A stretch of 5,362 bases of DNA, from NCBI GenBank assembly GCA_031268615.1, contig JAIRWZ010000023.1, positions 1-5,362 of the forward strand, given 5' to 3'. Positions 1 through 5,218 of this stretch are shown here, in pieces (position 1 is the stretch's first letter; the number at the start of each line of letters is the position of its first letter). Made by a program: the position numbers and the translations under genes. The notes under the pieces were generated by a model, which did not search any database, was not told the DNA's origin, and worked only from the letters and a program-made list of their open reading frames with translations. The stretch is from Actinomycetes bacterium (lineage in GTDB: Bacteria; Actinomycetota; Coriobacteriia; WRKU01; WQUG01).

Positions 1-230
1 AGCTGGCCGCAGCCTCGCATCACTGGTCGCTGGAACGTATGCCAGCCGTGGACCGCGCGATATTGCGCATGGCCGTCTGGGAGTTGCTGTTTGCCGATGA
101 TGTGCCGAGTTCAGTGGCGATAAATGAGGCGGTGACCCTGGCCAAAGAGTATGGCGGCGAGGACTCGTCAAAGTTTGTGAATGGTGTGCTGGGCGCTGTC
201 GCCCAGAATGTAATGGAGGAAATCGCATGA
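1..230 (+). CDS. nusB: Transcription antitermination factor NusB, C-terminal part
   Basis: Only the last 75 codons are present; the reading frame enters at base 3 and ends with TGA at 228-230. NusB pairs with ribosomal protein S10 (NusE) on boxA RNA in antitermination complexes, chiefly on rRNA operons. The visible part carries the family's C-terminal helices and their best conserved motifs: a W-x-L-E-R turn, then [14 protein letters not shown], then the D-x-P-x-x-VAINEAV segment, and finally [19 protein letters not shown] followed by a short helix to the end. All of these match NusB closely and nothing looks broken, so the protein is probably intact upstream of the window. Its TGA overlaps the ATG of the next gene as ATGA, which indicates translational coupling to xseB. 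In many bacteria xseA or folD sits between nusB and xseB; here neither does. Family assignment is secure, and the N-terminus cannot be judged. Confidence 0.95.
   Translation, partial: LAAASHHWSLERMPAVDRAILRMAVWELLFADDVPSSVAINEAVTLAKEYGGEDSSKFVNGVLGAVAQNVMEEIA
215..220 (+). promoter_or_regulatory. Shine-Dalgarno for xseB
   Basis: GGAGGA lies 6 nt before the ATG at 227. It is a near-ideal ribosome-binding site and the main reason to choose this start over the in-frame ATG at 335, which would remove most of the Ala-rich N-terminal extension but has no comparable site. Confidence 0.8.
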
Positions 231-697
231 CGGATACAAGGGGTTCAAGAGCGGGTGCGGCGGGTGCAGTGGGTGCAGTGGCAAGTGTGGCGGCAGCTGA
301 TACGGCAACTGCGGCGGGTGCGGCGGCGGTCGATATGGCGACTGAGGCGACGGTTGAAACGGAAGGCTATGCGCAGACGAAGGCCGAGCTGGACGCAATC
401 GTGGCCGAGGTTCGCAAAAAGGATGTGTCGTTGGAAAAAAGCCTGGACTTGCTGGAAGAAGGCGTGCGTCTGGCGAACCGTTGCACGGAGCTGATTGACC
501 AGGCTGCTTGGGGAGACGCGGAGAGCGCAGACCCTGACGCCGACCTTGACGCCGACAGCGACAGTGGCGCCAGCGCTGATTCCGCCGCTGCTACTGCTAC
601 CGACGCAGACACCGCCGACGCAGATACCTCGCCCGACTCTCCGGCTCCGCCCGCTTCCCCAGAGCCGCCCGCTTCCCCCGAACCGGCCCATGACTAA
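227..697 (+). CDS. xseB: Exodeoxyribonuclease VII small subunit with low-complexity extensions
   Basis: XseB is the small helical subunit of exonuclease VII, which degrades single-stranded DNA into oligonucleotides together with the catalytic XseA subunit in the cytoplasm. The family core is seen at about residues 46-97: a Y-x-x-x-x-x-E-L-x-x-IV segment, the [15 protein letters not shown] motif and the R-C-x-E-L-I-D end. Typical XseB proteins have about 60-85 residues; this one has 156. The first 45 residues or so are Ala/Gly/Thr-rich, partly from a 9-bp tandem repeat. The last 60 or so are Asp/Ala/Ser-rich, then Pro-rich with a duplicated PPASPE unit. These tails look disordered and are probably not needed for activity. 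The strong Shine-Dalgarno at 215-220 and the ATGA overlap with nusB support the start at 227. The stop overlaps dxs by 8 nt. No xseA is visible, so the partner gene must lie elsewhere or be missing. The core assignment is good; the role of the tails is unknown. Confidence 0.88.
   Translation: MTDTRGSRAGAAGAVGAVASVAAADTATAAGAAAVDMATEATVETEGYAQTKAELDAIVAEVRKKDVSLEKSLDLLEEGVRLANRCTELIDQAAWGDAESADPDADLDADSDSGASADSAAATATDADTADADTSPDSPAPPASPEPPASPEPAHD
251..277 (+). repeat. 9-bp tandem repeat in xseB 5' end
   Basis: Three imperfect 9-bp units lie at 251-259, 260-268 and 269-277, each centred on GGGTGC. They encode an Ala-Gly-Ala/Val pattern in the XseB N-terminal extension. Repeats of this kind can expand or contract by slippage in steps of three codons. 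Confidence 0.7.
647..682 (+). repeat. 18-bp tandem duplication in xseB 3' end
   Basis: Two 18-bp units (647-664 and 665-682) differ at two bases near their 3' ends and both encode PPASPE in the XseB tail. They lie directly before the dxs start, so they occupy the place where a dxs ribosome-binding site would normally be. Confidence 0.85.
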
Positions 698-2588
698 AGC
701 CGCTCGCATTCTGGACCGTATCGCTACGCCGGACGACGTAAAGACCCTCAATTCCGCCGAGCTGACCCATCTGGCGGCAGAGATTCGCGCCCAGTTAGTC
801 ACTACCGTTGCGGACACCGGTGGACACCTGGCGCCCAATTTGGGTGTCGTGGAACTGACACTGGGGATATATCGTGCCTTGGACTGTCCCCCTGACCGGG
901 TGGTATTTGACGTCGGGCACCAAAGCTACGTCCACAAACTGCTGACCGGACGGCGCGATGTTTTTCACACCTTGCGCACGGAAGGCGGCATTTCCGGCTT
1001 TCCGAAACGCTCGGAATCCCCCTACGATGTGTTTGGCAGCGGACATGCTTCAGACTCGCTGTCTATCGCGCAGGGTCTGGCCTTGGCACGTGACGCCGCG
1101 CATGATGAGGGTGAAATCGTTGCCGTTATTGGCGATGGCTCGCTGACCGGCGGCATGGCCTGGGAAGCCCTGAACCACATCGGACACTTGGGAACCCGCA
1201 TGACCATTGTGCTGAATGACAACGAAATGTCCATCTCTCCCAATGTTGGCGCGCTGGCTGGTTACCTCGGTCGCATTCGTCTGGACCGCCGCTACTGGGG
1301 CAGTCGCGAGTTCGTCCAATCCACGCTGGAACGTCGCGGGCGCGCCGGGCGTGCGCTGGTGGACCTGGGCACTCGCATTAAAGACAGCTTCAAACACCTC
1401 ATAGTCCCCGGCATGGTCTTTGAAGAGATGGGGATTTCCTACGTGGGTCCCCTCGACGGACACGATGTCGCGCAAGTCGAAGCCGCGATACGGTCGGCGC
1501 GCGACGCCGCGGGTCCCGTCATCATTCACGCGGTCACGCAAAAGGGCCGTGGATACGCGCCCGCCGAAGCCAATCCCACGCTCTTCCATGGCGTGGGCGC
1601 CTTTGACGCCGCCACGGGCCGCCCTCACAAAAAGCCCAACGCCGCCCCCGACTACACGAAAGTCTTCTCTGACGCGCTGATTCGTGAGGCCGACGCCGAC
1701 CCCCGCATTGTCGCTCTGACGGCTGCCATGGCTTCCGGGACAGGGCTGGACGCCTTCCGCGCCCACTTTGCCGACCCCGCCTGCGCTGGCCCGACGCGAT
1801 TCATCGACGTTGGTATCGCCGAAGAACACGCCACCGCTCTGGCCGCTGGCCTGGCTTTTGGCGGTCGCTTGCCGGTGGTGGCGATTTATTCGACCTTCCT
1901 GCAGCGCGCCTACGACCAAATCATCAGTGACGTCGCCCTGCAAGGCGCCCACGTCGTCTTCGCACTGGACCGCGCCGGTTTTGTCGGCGAAGACGGCCCC
2001 ACCCACCACGGCCTGTACGACCTCAGCTACCTGCGCAGCATTCCGACCATGACGATTCTGGCGCCCTCCGACGAGGCCGAACTGGTCTCGGCGCTGCACA
2101 CGGCCTTGGCCCTGGAGGGGCCGGTTGCCCTGCGCTATCCTCGCGGGCAAGGTTTAGGCGTCACCATTCCTGATACGCCGGAAATTTGGGAGTACGTCCA
2201 TGCCCGCGTGCTTCGCCGCGGCGATGAGGTCGCCCTGTTAGCGGTGGGTCGTATGGTGGGAATTGCCGAGGCTGCCGCGGAGCAATTGGAAGCAAGTGGC
2301 CTATCGGTCACCGTAGCCGATATGCGCTGGGTGAAACCGCTGGACGAAGATTTTATTGCTGCCGCTGCGCGGGAGCATAAGCTGCTGGTGACCCTTGAGG
2401 AAAATACGCTGCGAGGCGGCTTTGGCAGCGGAGTCATGGAATTTCTGTCGGCGGCAGGGATACAGACGCCACTTTTGCAGCTGGCTGTTCCTGATGAGTT
2501 TGCTCTGCACGGGACGATGGATGCCTTACTGACCGCTGCCGGTCTGGATACCGACTCGGTTGTTCGTCGCGTCAGAGAGCGGTTATAG
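690..2588 (+). CDS. dxs: 1-deoxy-D-xylulose-5-phosphate synthase
   Basis: Dxs condenses pyruvate with glyceraldehyde 3-phosphate, using thiamine diphosphate, to give DXP. This is the first step of the MEP isoprenoid pathway and also feeds thiamine and pyridoxal synthesis. The product has 632 residues, the normal full length. Visible landmarks are GGHLAPNLG (His46, matching the conserved active-site His), FDVGHQSY at 73-80, the diphosphate/metal motif GDGSLTGGMAWEAL starting at 148 and ending in NDNEMSISPN, the general-base region GIAEEH at 375-380 (Glu378), and GPTHHG at 436-441. The C-terminal transketolase-type domain is complete. The frame is open upstream to an ATG at 495, but that stretch only reads the xseB Asp/Ala/Pro tail out of frame. 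[11 protein letters not shown] at 690 gives the expected N-terminus. There is no Shine-Dalgarno before 690, so translation probably depends on coupling to xseB, which it overlaps by 8 nt. No key residue appears missing. Confidence 0.98.
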   Translation: MTKAARILDRIATPDDVKTLNSAELTHLAAEIRAQLVTTVADTGGHLAPNLGVVELTLGIYRALDCPPDRVVFDVGHQSYVHKLLTGRRDVFHTLRTEGGISGFPKRSESPYDVFGSGHASDSLSIAQGLALARDAAHDEGEIVAVIGDGSLTGGMAWEALNHIGHLGTRMTIVLNDNEMSISPNVGALAGYLGRIRLDRRYWGSREFVQSTLERRGRAGRALVDLGTRIKDSFKHLIVPGMVFEEMGISYVGPLDGHDVAQVEAAIRSARDAAGPVIIHAVTQKGRGYAPAEANPTLFHGVGAFDAATGRPHKKPNAAPDYTKVFSDALIREADADPRIVALTAAMASGTGLDAFRAHFADPACAGPTRFIDVGIAEEHATALAAGLAFGGRLPVVAIYSTFLQRAYDQIISDVALQGAHVVFALDRAGFVGEDGPTHHGLYDLSYLRSIPTMTILAPSDEAELVSALHTALALEGPVALRYPRGQGLGVTIPDTPEIWEYVHARVLRRGDEVALLAVGRMVGIAEAAAEQLEASGLSVTVADMRWVKPLDEDFIAAAAREHKLLVTLEENTLRGGFGSGVMEFLSAAGIQTPLLQLAVPDEFALHGTMDALLTAAGLDTDSVVRRVRERL

Positions 2589-2592
2589 AGGA
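2587..2592 (+). promoter_or_regulatory. Shine-Dalgarno for tlyA
   Basis: AGAGGA overlaps the dxs stop codon (TAG 2586-2588). It lies 8 nt before the ATG at 2601 and 5 nt before the adjacent GTG at 2598. Both starts are in frame and differ by one residue. Confidence 0.6.
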
Positions 2593-2600
2593 CGAGCGTG

Positions 2601-3248
2601 ATGGCCAAGCGCTACACCGGTCCTTTTGTTTCGCGCGGTGGCGAAAAGCTTGCCGGAGCGTTGGACAGCTTTCAGCTCGACTCTGGCGGTTTGCGCACCC
2701 TGGATGTGGGCGCCTCAACAGGTGGCTTCACTGATTGTTTGCTGCAACGAGGGGTGGCAAGTGTCGTCGCGCTGGATGTGGCCTACGGACAACTGGCTTG
2801 GTCGTTGCGGACGGACTCGCGCGTCACGGTGCTGGAACGCAGCAATTTCCGACGCCTTGACCTTCGAGAGATAGGCGCGCCCTTTGATTTGACAGTGGCT
2901 GACCTGTCCTTTATCTCATTGGCGAAAGTGCTGCCCCAATTGGCGGTTGCGGCGGGACAGTCGGGACAGCTGCTCCTGTTGGTCAAGCCCCAGTTTGAAG
3001 CGCGCCGCGAAGAGGTGGGACAAGGTGGTGTCATTGAAGACGCTGCGGTTCATTGTGAAGTTCTGAAGCGATTGGACGCGGCGCTACCCGCAGCCGGTCT
3101 GATGGCGCTGGATTGGACGTACTCGCCCATTAAGGGGCCAAAGGGAAACAGAGAATACTGGCTGCGCGCCGCCCCCGCCGCTTCCGATACCCCAGCTTTT
3201 TCCGGCAGTATCGAAGAGGTCGTCGCGAGCGCACATCGCGCGTTGTAA
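2601..3248 (+). CDS. tlyA: TlyA-family rRNA methyltransferase lacking the S4 domain
   Basis: TlyA proteins are S-adenosylmethionine-dependent 2'-O-methyltransferases of 16S/23S rRNA (Mycobacterium TlyA gives capreomycin sensitivity); older names call them hemolysin A. This copy has 215 residues from the ATG at 2601, or 216 from the GTG at 2598. Visible are VSRGGEKL at 10-17, the SAM-binding LDVGASTGGFTDCLL from 34, VVALDVAYGQL at 55-65, VADLSFISL at 99-107, LLVKPQFE at 126-133 and GPKGNREYWL at 179-188. The K-D-K-E catalytic set would be Lys16, Asp101, Lys129 and Glu185, all present. What is missing is the roughly 55-60 residue N-terminal S4 domain found in ordinary TlyA (about 260-270 residues). 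The protein starts almost exactly at the linker into the methyltransferase domain, and an in-frame TAG (dxs stop) 12 nt upstream leaves no room for more. Target RNA recognition may therefore differ. The methyltransferase family is secure; the exact substrate is not. Confidence 0.9.
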   Translation: MAKRYTGPFVSRGGEKLAGALDSFQLDSGGLRTLDVGASTGGFTDCLLQRGVASVVALDVAYGQLAWSLRTDSRVTVLERSNFRRLDLREIGAPFDLTVADLSFISLAKVLPQLAVAAGQSGQLLLLVKPQFEARREEVGQGGVIEDAAVHCEVLKRLDAALPAAGLMALDWTYSPIKGPKGNREYWLRAAPAASDTPAFSGSIEEVVASAHRAL

Positions 3249-3287
3249 AGACGGTTTGTTTCATGTATTTGCCTCTGTAAAAGGGAA

Positions 3288-3344
3288 ATGAACAGTATGG
3301 ACGCACTCACTTTTGCAATTTCGGAACTGTTCGTGCTGCTATAA
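3288..3344 (+). other. Possible 18-codon leader ORF (tentative)
   Basis: ATG at 3288 opens an 18-codon frame ending at TAA 3342-3344, with a second in-frame ATG at 3297. An AAGGG purine run (3281-3285) sits 2 nt before the first ATG and 11 nt before the second, neither ideal. The short peptide is hydrophobic toward its end (ELFVLL). It could be a leader peptide, a remnant N-terminus of a decayed DUF3791-like gene, or chance. Its stop codon overlaps the -10 element. Confidence 0.2.
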
Positions 3345-3345
3345 T
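3337..3345 (+). promoter_or_regulatory. Extended -10 promoter for the accessory module
   Basis: TGCTATAAT is a perfect -10 hexamer (TATAAT at 3340-3345) preceded by the TGn extension, which can compensate for a poor -35. No good -35 lies 16-18 nt upstream; TTGCAA at 3313-3318 is 21 nt away, which is too far. Transcription would be expected to begin near 3351-3353, only about 10 nt before the first gene's ATG at 3362, giving a near-leaderless message. With no terminator seen downstream, this promoter could also feed nadK and recN. Confidence 0.6.
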
Positions 3346-3361
3346 GGCAGCGGTGATATGA

Positions 3362-3577
3362 ATGATAAGCAGTATACGTGAGCAAAACCTGATTGTGGTG
3401 GCGGCGATTGACCGCTACGCGGTGGCGCATGATTTGAGTGTTGTTGAGGTATGGCGCCTGTTCCAGAGCGTGGGGCTGTTGGAGCTGTTGCGTGAGAACT
3501 ATGAGGCGTTGCATACACAGAACTTGTTTGAAGGTGCGGCTTTTGCGGAGGATTATCTGGCGCAGCGTGCCGCTTGA
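3362..3577 (+). CDS. DUF3791-type small protein, putative antitoxin or partner of the DUF3990 gene
   Basis: The 71-residue product matches what I recall of the DUF3791 family. It has an N-terminal hydrophobic helix (LIVVAAIDRYA, residues 10-20), an SVVEVWRLFQSVGLLELL helix pair (26-43), the signature Y-E-A-L-H-T at 47-52, and an acidic C-terminal segment. Members are typically 60-80 residues, and genes of this type commonly sit next to DUF3990 genes, as here. Its biochemical role has not been established to my knowledge; a small helical protein preceding a putative enzyme toxin suggests an antitoxin or adaptor, which is inference. A weak GGTGA (3352-3356) precedes the ATG at 3362, and the extended -10 promoter is just upstream. 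The stop lies 5 nt before the ATG of the next gene. GC content is clearly lower than in dxs or nadK, consistent with acquisition. No DNA-binding motif is evident. Confidence 0.72.
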   Translation: MISSIREQNLIVVAAIDRYAVAHDLSVVEVWRLFQSVGLLELLRENYEALHTQNLFEGAAFAEDYLAQRAA

Positions 3578-3582
3578 ATGCG

Positions 3583-4068
3583 ATGAAACTGTATCATGGG
3601 TCAAATACTATGTTCGAGAGAGTTGACTTGTCCAAATCACGTAACGGTCGTGATTTCGGACGAGGGTTTTATACGACCACCATCCGCGAGCAGGCTGGTG
3701 AATGGGCGCGGGCCTTGTTTACGCGCTATGGCGGCGATGGACCTGAGCTATATGTGTTTGAATTCGACTTTGCCGGTAGCGACGATGCTGGTTTGCGGAT
3801 AAAAGAATTTGATGGTCTGAACCTGGAATGGTTGGATATGGTGAGAGATAACCGTATCCGGGGCGGGCTGCAACATTCATTCGATATTGTGAGAGGACCG
3901 GTTGCCAACGACAATACGATGCCGACAGTAGCGCTGTATGTTGATGGGACTTTGCGTGCAGACGCGGCACTGGTGCAATTAGCGTATTTTAAGGCGAATG
4001 ATCAGATTTCTTTTCATACGAAGCGGGCGATTGACTGCTTGCGATTGGTAGAACGGTGTGAATTGTGA
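3583..4068 (+). CDS. DUF3990 protein, putative ADP-ribosyltransferase-fold toxin
   Basis: The 161-residue product has the DUF3990 landmarks in order: YHGS at 4-7, DFGRGFYTT at 24-32, QAGEWA at 37-42, an I-K-E-F segment at 73-76, L-E-W-L at 81-84, DNR at 89-91, DIVRGPVAND at 101-110, and DQISFHT near 140-146. As I recall, Pfam places this family in the ADP-ribosyltransferase superfamily. The His of YHGS (His5), the Tyr of GFYTT (Tyr30) and the Gln of DQISF (Gln141) would then be the H-Y-[E/D/Q] positions that bind NAD and drive transfer. Substrate and target are unknown. ATG at 3583 gives the usual MKLYHGS beginning, 5 nt after the upstream stop. A TTG at 3574 would add three residues and give a TTGA overlap instead. 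No strong Shine-Dalgarno is seen, so coupling to the previous gene is likely. Its TGA overlaps the next gene's GTG. All conserved motifs are intact, so it is not a pseudogene. Confidence 0.88.
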   Translation: MKLYHGSNTMFERVDLSKSRNGRDFGRGFYTTTIREQAGEWARALFTRYGGDGPELYVFEFDFAGSDDAGLRIKEFDGLNLEWLDMVRDNRIRGGLQHSFDIVRGPVANDNTMPTVALYVDGTLRADAALVQLAYFKANDQISFHTKRAIDCLRLVERCEL

Positions 4069-4334
4069 GCGAAGCAGTGTATGAGGCGCATACGGGAGAA
4101 TACTGGTATAAGGGGCAGAACTTGACCACTCTGGTGTTATCGAAGTTGGAACATGTAATTGGTCTGGTGGCTGAACAAGAAGGACGCAGTTTTGATGACT
4201 GCTATCCAGAGTTTGCAACATCACGTACCTACCAAAATCTGATAGACATGAGTACCTTGCTGTGGAGTGAAAGCGCCGAGTTTATCGCGAGCGATTACCG
4301 TCAGGAATTGCAAACGCAAGCGTACAGGTCATGA
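4065..4334 (+). CDS. Small conserved-looking protein of the DUF3791/DUF3990 module, function unknown
   Basis: The 89-residue product is acidic and mostly helical in character, with no signal peptide or membrane segment. The N-terminal 20 residues are aromatic-rich (Y6, Y13, W14, Y15). A helix follows (LSKLEHVIGLVAEQEG, 25-40), then a block that looks like a family signature: F-D-D-C-Y-P-E-F, S-R-T-Y-Q-N-L-I-D, L-L-W-S-E-S-A-E-F-I and a closing Y-R-Q-E. I recall similar F-x-x-S-x-T-Y-x-x-L-x-D...LW patterns in small genes beside DUF3791/DUF3990 genes, but cannot name the family. GTG at 4065 overlaps the DUF3990 TGA as GTGA, and its own TGA overlaps the nadK ATG as ATGA. Both ends are thus translationally coupled. 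It could be an antitoxin, an adaptor or a regulator. Coding status is supported by the two overlaps and by the lack of any alternative gene. Confidence 0.75.
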   Translation: MSEAVYEAHTGEYWYKGQNLTTLVLSKLEHVIGLVAEQEGRSFDDCYPEFATSRTYQNLIDMSTLLWSESAEFIASDYRQELQTQAYRS

Positions 4335-5173
4335 GTAAGGCGAAGCGCGTTGCGATAGTGGCCAATGAAGCGGACGCGGCGGCGATGGCGGCGGCGTCGA
4401 AGCTGCGTCTCTGGGCGCGCGAGGTCGGAGGCGTTGACGTGTTCCCGTTGCGAGGCGACAGGTCGTCAGCGGCGGATCTGACGCCGGATTTGGTCGTGGC
4501 TTTGGGGGGCGACGGCACCATTTTGCGTGCGGTGCGCGAGCTGGGGTCATGGGAAGCGCCGATTTTGGGTGTGAAGTTTGGGCGACTGGGCTTTTTGTCC
4601 GGTGCGCCGTCAGCAGAACTGATGACGGCAACCGCGGCCGCTTTGGAAGGTCGCACGGCAGTGGAAGCGCGCGCCTTGCTGGAGGTTTCGGCCTGGGCGG
4701 GTGCGGAAAAAGACGCGCGTTTGCTGGGGTCGTGGACGGCCTTGAACGAAGCGGTGGTGGGACGGGGCACGCGACCGGGTGTGGTGACCACGCGATTGCT
4801 GATTGACGGGCATGAAATATACACGCAGACTGGCGATGGTCTGATAGCGGCGACGGCGACCGGTTCGACAGCCTATGCTTTGTCGGCAGGTGGTCCGGTA
4901 CTTAGTCCTGGCTACGGAGGCATGGTGCTGGTAGCGCTGGCGTCACATACGCTGGTCAGTCGCGCGATTGTTACTGCGCCTGACGATGAGGTGCGCATTA
5001 CGCTGCCCGATTCGACGCGGGCAGCCGCCTCGCTGATAATAGACGGGGAAAACGTGTTGGATGATTTTTCATTTGCAGACATCCATATCTCTGAGCGCAC
5101 CGTGTCCTTGGTCAAGTTGGATGGGCGACTATTTTTTGATACTCTGGCTGCTGAGTTTTTCCGCAATCCCTAA
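4331..5173 (+). CDS. nadK: NAD kinase
   Basis: NAD kinase phosphorylates NAD (with ATP or polyphosphate) to NADP and is essential in most bacteria. The 280-residue product has the normal length and layout: a Rossmann-like N-terminal part with GGDGT at 59-63 (Asp61 catalytic), GVKFGRLGFLS at 80-90, LNEAVVGRG at 138-146 (Asn139-Glu140 bind NAD), and the long GDGLIAATATGSTAYALSAGGPV starting at 168. The C-terminal SHTLVSRAIV (205-214) and LIIDGE (235-240) complete it. Departures from the common consensus are Lys82 where GVN-x-G usually has Asn, Ala in TATGST where TPTGST is usual, and loss of the prolines around the P-H-x-L motif. ATG at 4331 overlaps the preceding small gene's stop (ATGA); only a weak ACAGG precedes it, so translation is probably coupled to the accessory module. 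The family call is secure. Confidence 0.97.
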   Translation: MSKAKRVAIVANEADAAAMAAASKLRLWAREVGGVDVFPLRGDRSSAADLTPDLVVALGGDGTILRAVRELGSWEAPILGVKFGRLGFLSGAPSAELMTATAAALEGRTAVEARALLEVSAWAGAEKDARLLGSWTALNEAVVGRGTRPGVVTTRLLIDGHEIYTQTGDGLIAATATGSTAYALSAGGPVLSPGYGGMVLVALASHTLVSRAIVTAPDDEVRITLPDSTRAAASLIIDGENVLDDFSFADIHISERTVSLVKLDGRLFFDTLAAEFFRNP

Positions 5174-5205
5174 AGATTATAGTGAGCCCTAAAGGTTATA
5201 GTGAG
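5168..5205 (+). repeat. 19-bp tandem duplication at the nadK-recN junction
   Basis: Positions 5168-5186 and 5187-5205 are direct adjacent copies of a 19-bp unit, differing only at A5176 versus G5195. The first copy contains the last nadK codon (CCC, 5168-5170) and its TAA stop. The second supplies the start of the recN ribosome-binding region (GTGAG running into GAG). Each copy includes a TATAGT hexamer resembling a -10 element. The high identity suggests a recent slippage duplication. Confidence 0.92.
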
Positions 5206-5208
5206 GAG
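5202..5208 (+). promoter_or_regulatory. Shine-Dalgarno for recN
   Basis: TGAGGAG lies 10 nt before the GTG at 5219 and 13 nt before the in-frame TTG at 5222. The alternative in-frame GTG at 5201 would instead use AAAGG (5191-5195). Confidence 0.6.
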
Positions 5209-5218
5209 ACGGCGCTTC

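Larger units (their letters stand above)
3249..3361 (+). other. Intergenic spacer between tlyA and the accessory module
   Basis: This is the only sizeable non-coding gap in the window. It breaks the overlapping arrangement of the housekeeping genes. It holds an extended -10 promoter near its 3' end, a weak imperfect hairpin at 3267-3289 without a T-tract, and a possible 18-codon ORF at 3288-3344. I see no convincing terminator for the upstream operon, so read-through from tlyA into the accessory genes is likely. Confidence 0.6.

Noticed and set aside
168..398. Pro/His/Leu-rich minus-strand ORF
   Set aside because: It is the complement of the Ala/Gly/Thr-rich xseB 5' end; its composition is explained by the repeats.
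495..689. N-terminal extension of Dxs by 65 residues
   Set aside because: The frame is open, but the translation is Thr/Pro/Leu-rich nonsense from the XseB tail read out of frame. Known Dxs N-termini match the ATG at 690.
1050..2150. 366-residue minus-strand ORF
   Set aside because: It lies wholly antisense to dxs, has no recognisable motif, and is the usual shadow of a high-GC coding gene.
3267..3289. Possible terminator hairpin after tlyA
   Set aside because: The arms ATTT-G-CCT and AGG-G-AAAT pair with a G-G mismatch, the stem is AT-rich and weak, and no T-tract follows.
3050..3604. 184-residue minus-strand ORF spanning the tlyA-module gap
   Set aside because: It overlaps the ends of two supported plus-strand genes, has no family motifs, and would oppose a strong-looking plus-strand promoter.
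4282..4824. 180-residue minus-strand ORF over nadK
   Set aside because: It is antisense to a clear NAD kinase. Its Ser/Ala/Pro-rich composition is typical of a shadow frame.
5178..5202. Promoter for recN from the TATAGT hexamers in the tandem repeat
   Set aside because: No acceptable -35 lies 16-18 nt upstream of either hexamer, and there is no TGn extension.
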